Shown here: positions 1 to 6,558 of the stretch, in pieces
How the letters are laid out: every line of letters starts with the position of its first letter
How positions within the stretch are numbered: the first letter of the stretch is position 1
From: DASYSL01 sp036003365
GTDB lineage: Bacteria; Eisenbacteria; RBG-16-71-46; DASYSL01
Assembly: GCA_036003365.1 (NCBI GenBank)
Contig: DASYSL010000147.1
Span: forward strand, 1 to 6,677
Length of the DNA stretch: 6,677 nucleotides
Direction: 5' to 3'
Notes under the pieces: model-generated
What the model saw: the letters and a program-made list of their open reading frames with translations, nothing else
Database searches by the model: none
What the model was told of the DNA's origin: nothing
Program-made: the position numbers and the translations under genes

Positions 1-706
1 CGGTATCGAGCAGCACGGCCCCGCGGGGCAGCGCTTTCGCGGCCCGATCGATGAGCTCAGGTAAGCCATCCACGGGTACGGCGAGGATGGCGAGATCCGC
101 GTCGCGCAAGGCACCCGCGAGCGTCGGCGAAGCTTCGTCGATCGCATCCGCACGCTTCGCGGCGGCCAGTGCGCGACGGTTCACATCGAATCCGACGCGG
201 CGCCAGGCAGGATTGCCATCGAGGGCCAGACCCATCGATCCGCCGATTTGCCCCAGGCCAACGATCGCCAATGTGCGCGTGCGTCGGGGCTTCGACCTGG
301 CAGGCTTCTTCGCCCAATCGGGGCGCAGCTTCGCCGCTCCCCCGAGATACGCCGGAATCAACTGCTCGCCGCCCCGCACGCCCTCCACGAGCAGCAACAC
401 GCGAATGACCCGCGGCAGACCGCCTCGCACTCCCACTTCAAGCGCGCCCAACATCGGCACGTCCTTCCAGCCCATGCGGCGCGCCGCGTGAGCCGGGAAG
501 TCGGCGTCGAGATCAGGGGTCGAGGTGAACAAGGCGCACACGATGCGCGAGGGCTGGAGTCGATTGCGCGTCATCAATTCACGCAACAAACGCGCGGTGG
601 CGCGACGGATGGCAGGCGCGCGATTGGTAGCAACCGTGATCGCGCCGCGCACGCCGGCGATGCGTCCGCGCGCGCGACGCGTGATCTTACCGGCGTCCCA
701 GGCCAT
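1..706 (-). CDS. Bifunctional AroH-type chorismate mutase / prephenate dehydrogenase, C-terminus beyond window
   Basis: Predicted cytoplasmic enzyme of tyrosine synthesis: chorismate to prephenate, then oxidative decarboxylation to 4-hydroxyphenylpyruvate. The frame is open for 235 codons and runs off the left edge. Residues about 17-131 match the Bacillus subtilis AroH family, including VRGAIT (19-24), STPDLDADFP (62-71), IRV (101-103) and AYL..A.KLRPD (119-130). Counterparts of the B. subtilis catalytic residues Arg7, Glu78, Arg90, Tyr108 and Arg116 are Arg20, Glu90, Arg102, Tyr120 and Arg128. A basic linker (about 132-144) leads into a Rossmann fold: LAIVGLGQIGGS (146-157), then Asp174 in GFDVN, an acidic residue that favours NAD, and ILAVP (207-211), as in prephenate dehydrogenase. 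The ATG at 706 is chosen because its frame carries both domains. No clear Shine-Dalgarno precedes it; TTG at 727 and GTG at codon 19 are alternatives. It lies 35 bp after the pepP stop, probably in the same operon. The missing C-terminus should hold the rest of the dehydrogenase. Confidence 0.88.
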   Translation of the reverse strand, partial: MAWDAGKITRRARGRIAGVRGAITVATNRAPAIRRATARLLRELMTRNRLQPSRIVCALFTSTPDLDADFPAHAARRMGWKDVPMLGALEVGVRGGLPRVIRVLLLVEGVRGGEQLIPAYLGGAAKLRPDWAKKPARSKPRRTRTLAIVGLGQIGGSMGLALDGNPAWRRVGFDVNRRALAAAKRADAIDEASPTLAGALRDADLAILAVPVDGLPELIDRAAKALPRGAVLLDT

Positions 707-741
707 GGGCGAGTGACGCCGGCGCAAGCGGAAGGATCCGA

Positions 742-2118
742 TCAGCGAGCGGCGCTGGCCGTCGCCTTACCGAGAGCTTCGGCGCGCAGCGCTTCGATCT
801 CGTCCGGCTCCTTGGCGCTATTGGCGCTCAAGACTTCGCACCCGGTCTCGGTGACCGCGATGTCGTCTTCGATGCGCACACCGATCCCCTTCCAGCGCTC
901 GTCGACGGAACCGCACCACTCGCCGAAGTAGAGGCCGGGCTCGACCGTGAGCACCATGCCGGGCTCGAGGCGGCGCGAACGACCGTCGTCGACGTAAAGA
1001 CCGACGTCGTGCACGTCCATGCCGAGCCAGTGGCCGGTGCGGTGCATGAAGAAGGGCTTGTAGGCGCCGTCGGCGACGCGCTCGTCCACCGTCCCGGACA
1101 GGATGCCGAGTCGGATCAAACCTTCGACGAGGGTCTTGAGCGAGGCCTCGTGCGCGGCCTCGAACGTCTTTCCGGGCTTCACTTCCGCGATCGCCGCCTT
1201 CTGCGCCGCCAGCACGATGTCGTAGATGGCACGCTGCTCCTTGGTGAAGGCGGCCCCCACCGGGAACGTGCGCGTGACGTCGGCGCAGTAGTAGTCGTAC
1301 TCACAGCCGGCGTCGATCAGCAAGACATCACCGTCGGCAAGCCGGTCGGTATTCTCCGTGTAATGGAGGATGGTCGCGTTCTTGCCCCCGGCCACGATGT
1401 GGTCGTAGCCCGGGCCCATCGCGCCGTGGGTGCGGAACGTGTAGTCGAGCACGGCTTCGATCTCGTACTCGAACATGCCGGCGCGCGTGGCGCGCATGGC
1501 CGCCGTGTGACCCTCGCCCGTGATGGCGCATGCCCGGCGCAGCCGGTCCAGCTCGGCCGCCGATTTGCGCAAGCGGAAGTCGGCCAGGAACGCGTTGGCA
1601 TCGCGAATCTCGATCGGGCCCGTGCCCCGGCGCGCGCGCGTCGCCTTGAGGCGCGCCACCGTGTCGAGCAGCATGCGGTCCATCTCGGGACTCCGCCCGA
1701 GATTGAAGTACACGATGTCGACCGTCTCGAGCAGCACCGGCAGCTTCGTTGCCAGCTCGTCGATGGCATAGGTCGCGGCGCCCCGATAATCGCGCGCCGC
1801 GCCCTCCACGCCGGCGCGCTTGCCGTCCCAGGTCTCGCGCTCGGGGTCGCGCGGACGCACGAACAAGTGATACGGCGCCTCGGTGCGGCCGGGCGTCAGC
1901 ACGGCGAACGAGCGCGGCTCGGGGAAGCCGGTCAGGTAATAGAAGTCATTGTCCTGGCGATAGCGGAAGTGCGTGTCGTTGGATCGCACCTGCTCGGGGG
2001 CAGCCGTGAGCAACAAGGCGGCGCCTGGCAAGCGCTCCAGGATCATCCGGCGGCGCTCGGCGAACATCTCGGCGACATCGCCGGGACGCGCGGGTCCCTC
2101 CTGCTTGCGCTCGATCAT
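742..2118 (-). CDS. pepP: Xaa-Pro aminopeptidase (aminopeptidase P, M24B)
   Basis: Predicted cytoplasmic dimetal peptidase that removes the N-terminal residue from peptides with proline in second position. At 458 aa it is close to E. coli PepP (441 aa). Residues about 15-150 match the PepP N-terminal domain, including YRQDNDFYYLTGFPEP (53-68). The pita-bread catalytic domain follows, with all five metal ligands visible: Asp269 (LLIDAG), Asp280 (ADVTRTFP), His363 (HRTGHWLG), Glu393 (TVEPGLY) and Glu417 (RIEDD). His252 (ILHYTEN) and His370 (DVHD) match the conserved accessory histidines. I see no signal peptide. The ATG is supported by AAGAGG at 2124-2129, 5 nt upstream. It lies 37 bp after the E1 stop and 35 bp before the AroH-TyrA fusion, so it is probably the middle gene of a three-gene operon. 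Nothing in the sequence links its activity to its neighbours; a general role in proline-peptide turnover is likely. Confidence 0.95.
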   Translation of the reverse strand: MIERKQEGPARPGDVAEMFAERRRMILERLPGAALLLTAAPEQVRSNDTHFRYRQDNDFYYLTGFPEPRSFAVLTPGRTEAPYHLFVRPRDPERETWDGKRAGVEGAARDYRGAATYAIDELATKLPVLLETVDIVYFNLGRSPEMDRMLLDTVARLKATRARRGTGPIEIRDANAFLADFRLRKSAAELDRLRRACAITGEGHTAAMRATRAGMFEYEIEAVLDYTFRTHGAMGPGYDHIVAGGKNATILHYTENTDRLADGDVLLIDAGCEYDYYCADVTRTFPVGAAFTKEQRAIYDIVLAAQKAAIAEVKPGKTFEAAHEASLKTLVEGLIRLGILSGTVDERVADGAYKPFFMHRTGHWLGMDVHDVGLYVDDGRSRRLEPGMVLTVEPGLYFGEWCGSVDERWKGIGVRIEDDIAVTETGCEVLSANSAKEPDEIEALRAEALGKATASAAR

Positions 2119-2155
2119 CTCGGCCTCTTTCCCGGGTAGGTGAGCAGCTGCGCTG

Positions 2156-4279
2156 CTAGTACGCCGCGATCTCCCGCATGGCCTCGAGGATGGTCTCCTT
2201 CTGCGGAAGGATCACGTCCTCGACCCGCGGGGCATACGCGACCGGAGAGTCGAGCGCCGCCACGCGGGCCACGGGCGCGTCCAAGCTCTCGAAGGCTTCC
2301 GAAGCGATGCGTGCGGCGATCTCGGCGCCGAATCCCGAGGTCAGCGTGTCCTCGTGCGCCACGATCACGCGACCGGTCTTGGCCACGCTCTCGTAGATGG
2401 CGTCCCAATCCACGGGCGCCACGGTGCGCAGGTCGAGGATCTCGGCGTCGATCCCCTCCTCCGCCGCCTCGATGGCCGCGTAGATCGAGCGCTGCACGAG
2501 GGCACCCCAGGTGACGACCGTGACCCGCGAACCCTCGCGCACCACGCGCGCGCGTCCGAAGGGCACGCAGTAGTCCTCACCCGGATACGGGGACTTGGCG
2601 TACGGCTGGCGATACAGGTGCTTGTGCTCCAGGAACAGCACCGGGTCGTCGGAGCGAATCGCGGTGCGCAACAAGCCGTTGGCGTCCGCCGCGTTCGACG
2701 GGATGACGACGCGCAGCCCCGGGCAGTGCGTGAAGATCGATTCGCCGCACTGCGAGTGGTACGGCGCGCCACCCTGCAGGTAGCCGCCGTAGGCCGCGCG
2801 AATCACCATGGGCGACGACCAGTTGTTGTTGGAGCGCCAGCGCATCATGGCCAGCTCGTTTCGCAGCTGCATCATCGCCGGCCAGATGTAATCGAAGAAC
2901 TGGATCTCGACCACGGGCTTCAAGCCGCGGGTGGCCATGCCGATGGCGCGCCCGACGATGTTGGCTTCGGCCAACGGCGAGTTGAACACGCGGCGTCCGC
3001 CATACGCCCTCTGCAGACCGTGCGTGAGCTTGAAGACGCCGCCCTTGCCGGGCACCGAGTCGATGTACTGCTCGCGCGTGCAATCGGCCACGTCCTCGCC
3101 GAACACGACGATCTTCGGATCGCGCTTCATCTCGTCGCGGATGCACCAGTTGATGAGCGTGGCCATCGTCTGCGGCTCGCCCTCGCTCACCGCCTCGGTC
3201 GCGAACGCGTCGGACGTGGGATCGACGTCGGGCGAGTAGACGAAATCGAGCGCGTGATCCGGATCGGCCTTGGGCGCGGCGAGTGCGGCTTCGCCGGCGG
3301 CTTCGATGTCGGCGTCGACCTGCTCGCGCACGCGCGCGATCTCGGCTTCGCTGGCCACGCCGCTCTCGACCAAGCGCGCCGGGAAGGTGGTCAACGGATC
3401 ACGCGCCGCATCGTTTTCGCGCTCGCTCGCCGGGCGATAGAGCTTTTCGTCGTCCGACATCGAGTGCGCGTACGGACGGATCACCGTGGCGTGAACCAGC
3501 GCCGGGCCCTTGCGCTGGCGGCAGTGCTCGACCGCCTCGTGCATCGTCCAGTAGGACGCGATGGGATCGCAGCCATCGACCGTCCACGCCTTGAGGCCGG
3601 GGAAGTTCTTCACCACCTCGTAGATGTTGCCGCCCGGCGTCTGCACCTCGACCGGAACCGAGATGGCGTAGCCGTTGTCCTCGACCAGGAAGACGACCGG
3701 CAGCTTGCGCACGCAGGCGGTGGTCAGCGCCTCCCAGAACTCGCCCTGCGACGTGGTGCCGTCGCCGAGCGAGACGTAGGTCACCTCGTCTTCGTGCGCG
3801 GCGCCATTTTGGGCGGCGAGCATGGGCTCTTCGGCGTAGTACACTCCAGCGTCCGCACAGCCGACGGCCTGCAGGAGCTGAGTGCCCGTCGGGCTCGACT
3901 GCGACACGATGTGCAGCTTCTTGTGGCCCCAGTGCGAAGGCATCTGGCGGCCGCCGCTCGCCGGATCGTCCGCGGCACCGGTGGATTCGTAGAGCATCTC
4001 GGTGGGCGTCATGCCGAGTGCCAAGCACAGCGCGCGATCGCGGTAGTACGGATAGAAATAGTCGTAGCCGCCGCGCAGGTTGAGGCCGGCGGCCACCAAG
4101 ATCGCCTCGTGGCCGGCGCCCGAGATCTGGAAATAGATGAGGTTCTGCTTCTTGATCTTGATCTCGAAGTCATCGAGCCGCCGCGACAGATACATCAGGC
4201 GGTAGACGCGAAGGAGCGTGTCCTTGTCGAGACCCGATTCAGTGAGCGTCAGTGTCTTCGTGGTGGTGGCCCGTGCCAT
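2156..4279 (-). CDS. 2-oxoisovalerate-type dehydrogenase E1, fused alpha-beta subunits
   Basis: Thiamine-diphosphate E1 of a 2-oxoacid dehydrogenase complex, probably the branched-chain type: it decarboxylates the oxoacid and acylates the lipoyl group of E2. The chain is 707 aa. Residues about 15-345 are the E1-alpha part, with the ThDP/Mg motif from GDG (172-174) to Asn202. The loop HSMSDDEKLYR (272-282) resembles the branched-chain E1-alpha loop and holds the catalytic His (His272). An Ala/Asp-rich linker (about 330-366) leads to the E1-beta part (about 367-707), with GEDV (394-397), FNSPLAEANIVG (432-443) containing the ThDP-activating Glu438, and YHSQ (507-510) with His508. The ATG at 4279 is well supported: GGAGG at 4286-4290 with 6-nt spacing, and family similarity begins just inside. 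The frame stays open upstream to 4834 but there only mirrors the divergent aminotransferase gene. Substrate is inferred from similarity; pyruvate is the main alternative. No E2 or E3 gene is in the window. Confidence 0.93.
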   Translation of the reverse strand: MARATTTKTLTLTESGLDKDTLLRVYRLMYLSRRLDDFEIKIKKQNLIYFQISGAGHEAILVAAGLNLRGGYDYFYPYYRDRALCLALGMTPTEMLYESTGAADDPASGGRQMPSHWGHKKLHIVSQSSPTGTQLLQAVGCADAGVYYAEEPMLAAQNGAAHEDEVTYVSLGDGTTSQGEFWEALTTACVRKLPVVFLVEDNGYAISVPVEVQTPGGNIYEVVKNFPGLKAWTVDGCDPIASYWTMHEAVEHCRQRKGPALVHATVIRPYAHSMSDDEKLYRPASERENDAARDPLTTFPARLVESGVASEAEIARVREQVDADIEAAGEAALAAPKADPDHALDFVYSPDVDPTSDAFATEAVSEGEPQTMATLINWCIRDEMKRDPKIVVFGEDVADCTREQYIDSVPGKGGVFKLTHGLQRAYGGRRVFNSPLAEANIVGRAIGMATRGLKPVVEIQFFDYIWPAMMQLRNELAMMRWRSNNNWSSPMVIRAAYGGYLQGGAPYHSQCGESIFTHCPGLRVVIPSNAADANGLLRTAIRSDDPVLFLEHKHLYRQPYAKSPYPGEDYCVPFGRARVVREGSRVTVVTWGALVQRSIYAAIEAAEEGIDAEILDLRTVAPVDWDAIYESVAKTGRVIVAHEDTLTSGFGAEIAARIASEAFESLDAPVARVAALDSPVAYAPRVEDVILPQKETILEAMREIAAY

Positions 4280-4285
4280 CCGGTG

Positions 4286-4290
4286 CCTCC
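4286..4290 (-). promoter_or_regulatory. Strong ribosome binding site of the E1 gene
   Basis: The minus strand reads GGAGG, then 6 nt, then ATG. This fixes the E1 start at 4279 and argues against the 185-codon upstream extension of the open frame, whose farthest ATG is at 4834. Confidence 0.85.
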
Positions 4291-4341
4291 GAAACGTGAG
4301 GAATGCGGCGGCGCGCACGCGCCCGTCTTCGATTGAGCCGG

Positions 4342-4370
4342 ATTTTACCATGCGTCCCGGGCGCGGCCAA
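4342..4370 (-). promoter_or_regulatory. Sigma70-like promoter of the E1-pepP-aroH/tyrA cluster
   Basis: On the minus strand, TTGGCC (4365-4370) matches the -35 consensus TTGACA at 4 of 6 positions. A 17-nt spacer separates it from TAAAAT (4342-4347), which matches TATAAT at 5 of 6. Transcription would begin near 4335, leaving a leader of about 55 nt before the E1 start codon. The AT-rich -10 stands out in a very GC-rich gap. This is inferred from sequence alone. Confidence 0.6.
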
Positions 4371-4377
4371 GTTGGCC
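4365..4377. repeat. Perfect 13-bp palindrome over the -35 box (possible operator)
   Basis: GGCCAA-G-TTGGCC has two 6-bp arms around one central base. The left arm is the -35 hexamer of the leftward promoter, and the right arm ends 16 bp before the aminotransferase ATG at 4394. A dimeric regulator bound here could affect both divergent genes. The arms are short, so a chance palindrome in GC-rich DNA is also possible. Confidence 0.35.
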
Positions 4378-4393
4378 CTGGAGTGCGGGTTTC

Positions 4394-5719
4394 ATGAAAC
4401 GGAGCGACCTCTGGGACAAGCTCGTGGGCGCCGAGGCGCCGGCGGCTCTCGCCCCCTTTCTCTTCACCGATCGCGCGGCACGCGAGCGCACGCCGATGTG
4501 GGCGCGCGCCCGCGGCGCCTGGGTGTGGGACACGCGCGGCCGCCGCTATCTCGACTTCGTCGCCGGCTTCGGCGTGGCTTCGGTCGGGCACGCCAATGCC
4601 CGCGTCGTGCGCGCGGTTCGGCGCCAGGCCGGCCGCCTCCTGCACGGGTTCGGCGACGTGCAGCCGCACGAGGGGCGGGCTCGCCTGGCGGATCGCCTGG
4701 CGCGCTTGGCGCCCTGGCCCGACGCGCGCGTGCTCTGGGCCCAGAGCGGGAGCGAGGCGGTCGAGCTGGCGTGGAAAACCGCCTGGCTCGCCACCGGCAA
4801 GCCCGGCGTGCTCGCTTTCGAGGGCGGATACCACGGCGATTCCGGCCTCGCCTTGTCGCTCACCGGCTGGCCCCAGTTTCGGAAACCGTTTTCATTGCTC
4901 CTGCCCAGCCAGACGGTCTGGGCACCCTATGGCGACGCGCGGGCCGGTATCGCGCGCGCCGAGCGCGCCTCGCGCCCCACGGGCGCCGTGATCGTGGAGC
5001 CCATCCAGGGACGCGGCGGCCATGTCATCCCGCCCGATGGGTTTCTCTCGCTCCTCAGGCGCGAATCCAAGAAGCGCGGCTGGCTTCTCATCGCCGACGA
5101 GATCTTCACCGGGCTCGGCCGCACCGGGCGCCGCTTCGCCTTCGAGCACGAAGGCGTGACGCCGGACCTCGTCTGCGTCGGCAAGACGCTCGCCGGCGGC
5201 CTGCCGCTGGCCGCGGTGCTCGGGCCCAAGAAGATCATGGAGGTGTGGTCGCGCGTCGACACCGGAGGCGAAGCACCGGTGGCCGCGACGTTCATGGCAC
5301 ATCCCGTGGCTTGCGCGGCAGCCGAAGCGGCACTCGAGGAAATCGAGAAACGTCGCCTGGCCGGACGCGCCGCGCGGCTCGGGGACCGGGCCTTGCGGCA
5401 GCTGCGCCAAATGGCGTACGGCCACGATGCCATTGTCGAGGTGCGTGGGCGCGGTCTTTTGATCGGCATCGAGCTCGCGAGCGCCGCCCAGGCGCACCGC
5501 GTCGTCGAAGCCGCGCTCGAGCGGTCTCTCTTGCTGCTCGCGGGCGGGCTCCGGGGGAACGTCGTGACGCTGAGTCCGCCGCTCACGTTGTCCACGAGCG
5601 AGCTTGCCGAAGGGCTGCGCCGCATCGAATCGGCGCTCGATCAAGCGCTTGGCACGGCACCTTCACGCATGACGCGAGCCCGCAGTAGAGGACGACGCAA
5701 CCCGAAGCGCGGCGGTTGA
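4394..5719 (+). CDS. Class III PLP-dependent aminotransferase, substrate unknown
   Basis: Predicted cytoplasmic fold-type-I, class III aminotransferase, the family that includes 4-aminobutyrate, ornithine and acetylornithine aminotransferases; these usually move an omega-amino group to 2-oxoglutarate or pyruvate. At 441 aa the length is normal. In order: DTRGRRYLDFVAGFGVASVGH (46-66, substrate-side N-terminal motif), SGSEA (118-122, PLP phosphate contact), GYHGD (145-149, ring stacking), EPIQGRGG (202-209), ADEIFTGLGRTG (234-245) with Asp235 for the pyridine nitrogen, GKTLAGG (263-269) with Schiff-base Lys264, and ATFMAHPVACAAA (298-310). The last 17 or so residues form an Arg/Lys-rich tail of no clear function. 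ATG 4394 has GGAG at 4380-4383, 10 nt upstream. It diverges from the E1 gene across 114 bp, and I found no convincing promoter of its own there. No neighbour identifies the amine donor. The family call is firm; any named substrate would be a guess. Confidence 0.92.
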   Translation: MKRSDLWDKLVGAEAPAALAPFLFTDRAARERTPMWARARGAWVWDTRGRRYLDFVAGFGVASVGHANARVVRAVRRQAGRLLHGFGDVQPHEGRARLADRLARLAPWPDARVLWAQSGSEAVELAWKTAWLATGKPGVLAFEGGYHGDSGLALSLTGWPQFRKPFSLLLPSQTVWAPYGDARAGIARAERASRPTGAVIVEPIQGRGGHVIPPDGFLSLLRRESKKRGWLLIADEIFTGLGRTGRRFAFEHEGVTPDLVCVGKTLAGGLPLAAVLGPKKIMEVWSRVDTGGEAPVAATFMAHPVACAAAEAALEEIEKRRLAGRAARLGDRALRQLRQMAYGHDAIVEVRGRGLLIGIELASAAQAHRVVEAALERSLLLLAGGLRGNVVTLSPPLTLSTSELAEGLRRIESALDQALGTAPSRMTRARSRGRRNPKRGG

Positions 5720-5794
5720 CTCAGAACAAACGCGAGAGCGTGGCACGCGCGAATCTTTTTCCGAAATCCATGGCGAGCGGCGCGAGCCCGTCGC

Positions 5795-5800
5795 TATACT
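5795..5800 (+). promoter_or_regulatory. Candidate -10 box for a small RNA or short transcript
   Basis: TATACT matches the TATAAT consensus at 5 of 6 positions and stands alone in GC-rich non-coding DNA. The best -35 at normal spacing is poor (TGGCGA at 5771-5776, 3 of 6, 18-nt spacer) and there is no extended -10 TG. Transcription would start near 5806-5807, at the base of the first predicted hairpin. Confidence 0.4.
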
Positions 5801-5806
5801 TTCGTG

Positions 5807-5963
5807 GCTCGACATCCCCCAGCGATATCGAGCAGTCCCCTACCTTGGACGATCGATCGCGATCCATCCCGCAAAAGCAGGCGCGCGGAAAGCTTCGCTC
5901 TGTTCATTCAGGGTGGAGTGGACCGCGTTGCGCGGGGGGCCCGGGACGGCCCCCCGTTCTTTT
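5807..5963 (+). ncRNA. Candidate structured small RNA, about 157 nt, family unknown
   Basis: This non-coding stretch lies between the aminotransferase stop and the kynB stop, framed by a -10 box and a strong terminator in the same direction. Hand folding gives: stem 5807-5812/5828-5833 (GCTCGA/TCGAGC); stem 5835-5838/5847-5850 (GTCC/GGAC); stem 5851-5855/5860-5864 (GATCG/CGATC); a longer-range stem 5865-5869/5911-5915 enclosing CAGGCG/CGC-CTG (5878-5883/5896-5902, one bulged T); and the terminator hairpin. The C run at 5816-5820 could instead pair with the terminator G run. I do not recognise the family. It could equally be the structured 3' UTR of the aminotransferase mRNA. Hairpins arise easily in GC-rich DNA, so confidence is modest. 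Confidence 0.35.
5933..5963 (+). terminator. Strong intrinsic terminator, rightward
   Basis: A perfect 9-bp GC stem (5933-5941 with 5948-5956) has a 6-nt loop (5942-5947) and is followed by TTCTTTT (5957-5963). The T tract is on the plus strand, so it ends rightward transcripts from the aminotransferase gene or from the candidate small RNA. The minus strand has no T run after the hairpin. The last T is also the first base of the kynB stop triplet seen on the plus strand. Confidence 0.85.
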
Positions 5964-6556
5964 CAGAGAGATCTCAGAGCCGCTCGCACCGGCGACGCAT
6001 CGGCGCCTTCGATGGCGAGCGGCAGCGCCGCCAGGTCGTAGTCACCCACGGGCGCGTGCTGCAGGCGCAGACACTCGAGGACGGCGATTTGAGCGCGCGC
6101 GAAGGCGCGGTGCACGGGCATCTCGGGATCGCCCTCGCGATCCACCGACAAGCTGTCGATGCCCACGAGCCGGATGCGGCGCTCGATCAGGAACGAAGAC
6201 GCGGCCTCGTCGAGATAGCCCGTCCCACCGGTGCGAAAGAGCGCACGCTCGACACCCTTCCACTCGAGCAAGGCGAGCTCGGCGGTGCCGATGATCTCGG
6301 TGTGGCGGATCTCGAAGACGCGCGCCGGCCCCCAGAACGCCTCGAGCGGGAGACTGGTGATGTCGCCCGCGCCAGCGACCACGTGCAAGGGGGCGTCGGC
6401 ATGCGCGCCGGCGTGCGTGGAAAACGACACGGCGCCCACGTTGGCGCGCGCGCCCGAAGCCATGCGCTCGGTCCAGCGGAGTTCGGTGGGCGCATCGCCG
6501 GGGAAGGTCGGAGCTCCGGGATGAAGACGGGGAGAGATGTCGATCAAGCGCGACAA
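5963..6556 (-). CDS. kynB: Kynurenine formamidase (arylformamidase, KynB type)
   Basis: Predicted cytoplasmic metal-dependent hydrolase of tryptophan breakdown: N-formylkynurenine to kynurenine and formate. At 197 aa it is slightly shorter than usual for KynB (a little over 200). It has the cyclase/KynB fold signatures: DISPRLHPGAPTFPGD (6-21), the metal motif HAGAHADAPLH with His48, His52, Asp54 and His58, GIDSLSVD (132-139), and His149 and Glu161 with the same 12-residue spacing as the corresponding KynB pair. The C-terminus GDYDLAALPL (171-180) plus EGADASPVRA (183-192) is typical of KynB. The start is TTG at 6556, 2 bp after the upstream gene's stop; no in-frame ATG or GTG lies close by, which suggests translational coupling. 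It converges on the aminotransferase and ends against the rightward terminator. A cyclase-family relative with another amide substrate is possible, but the C-terminus favours KynB. Confidence 0.85.
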   Translation of the reverse strand: MSRLIDISPRLHPGAPTFPGDAPTELRWTERMASGARANVGAVSFSTHAGAHADAPLHVVAGAGDITSLPLEAFWGPARVFEIRHTEIIGTAELALLEWKGVERALFRTGGTGYLDEAASSFLIERRIRLVGIDSLSVDREGDPEMPVHRAFARAQIAVLECLRLQHAPVGDYDLAALPLAIEGADASPVRAALRSL

Positions 6557-6558
6557 GG

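Noticed and set aside
51..931. Plus-strand open frames 51-491 and 248-931
   Set aside because: They are antisense to the AroH-TyrA fusion, whose residues align with known families along its whole visible length.
1009..2139. 376-codon plus-strand open frame
   Set aside because: It is antisense to aminopeptidase P, has low-complexity Arg/Gly/Val/His composition and no family signature; a GC-driven shadow.
2354..4336. 660-codon plus-strand open frame
   Set aside because: It lies antisense to the well-identified E1 gene and extends just past its start. Its composition (Arg/His/Ala/Val-rich, no recognisable motif) is what high-GC codon usage produces on the opposite strand.
4280..4834. Upstream extension of the E1 reading frame (185 codons)
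   Set aside because: It is antisense to the aminotransferase, lacks E1 similarity and includes the promoter. The GGAGG-ATG at 4279 is the clear start.
4303..5688. 461-codon plus-strand open frame in another frame over the aminotransferase
   Set aside because: Very Arg/Ala-rich with no motif; the overlapping frame 4394-5719 carries the full set of class III aminotransferase motifs.
5716..5721. TTGACT overlapping the aminotransferase stop as a -35 box
   Set aside because: No -10-like hexamer occurs 16-18 nt downstream; the region there is GC-rich.
5731..5760. Possible second terminator just after the aminotransferase stop
   Set aside because: A small GAGA-loop stem and a CTTTTT run are present, but the stem has only about 4 bp and lies more than 10 nt from the T run. 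The hairpin at 5933 is far better.
5831..5841. CAGTCCCCT string resembling part of 6S RNA
   Set aside because: A short shared string, without the long closing stem and large central bulge expected of 6S RNA; most likely chance.
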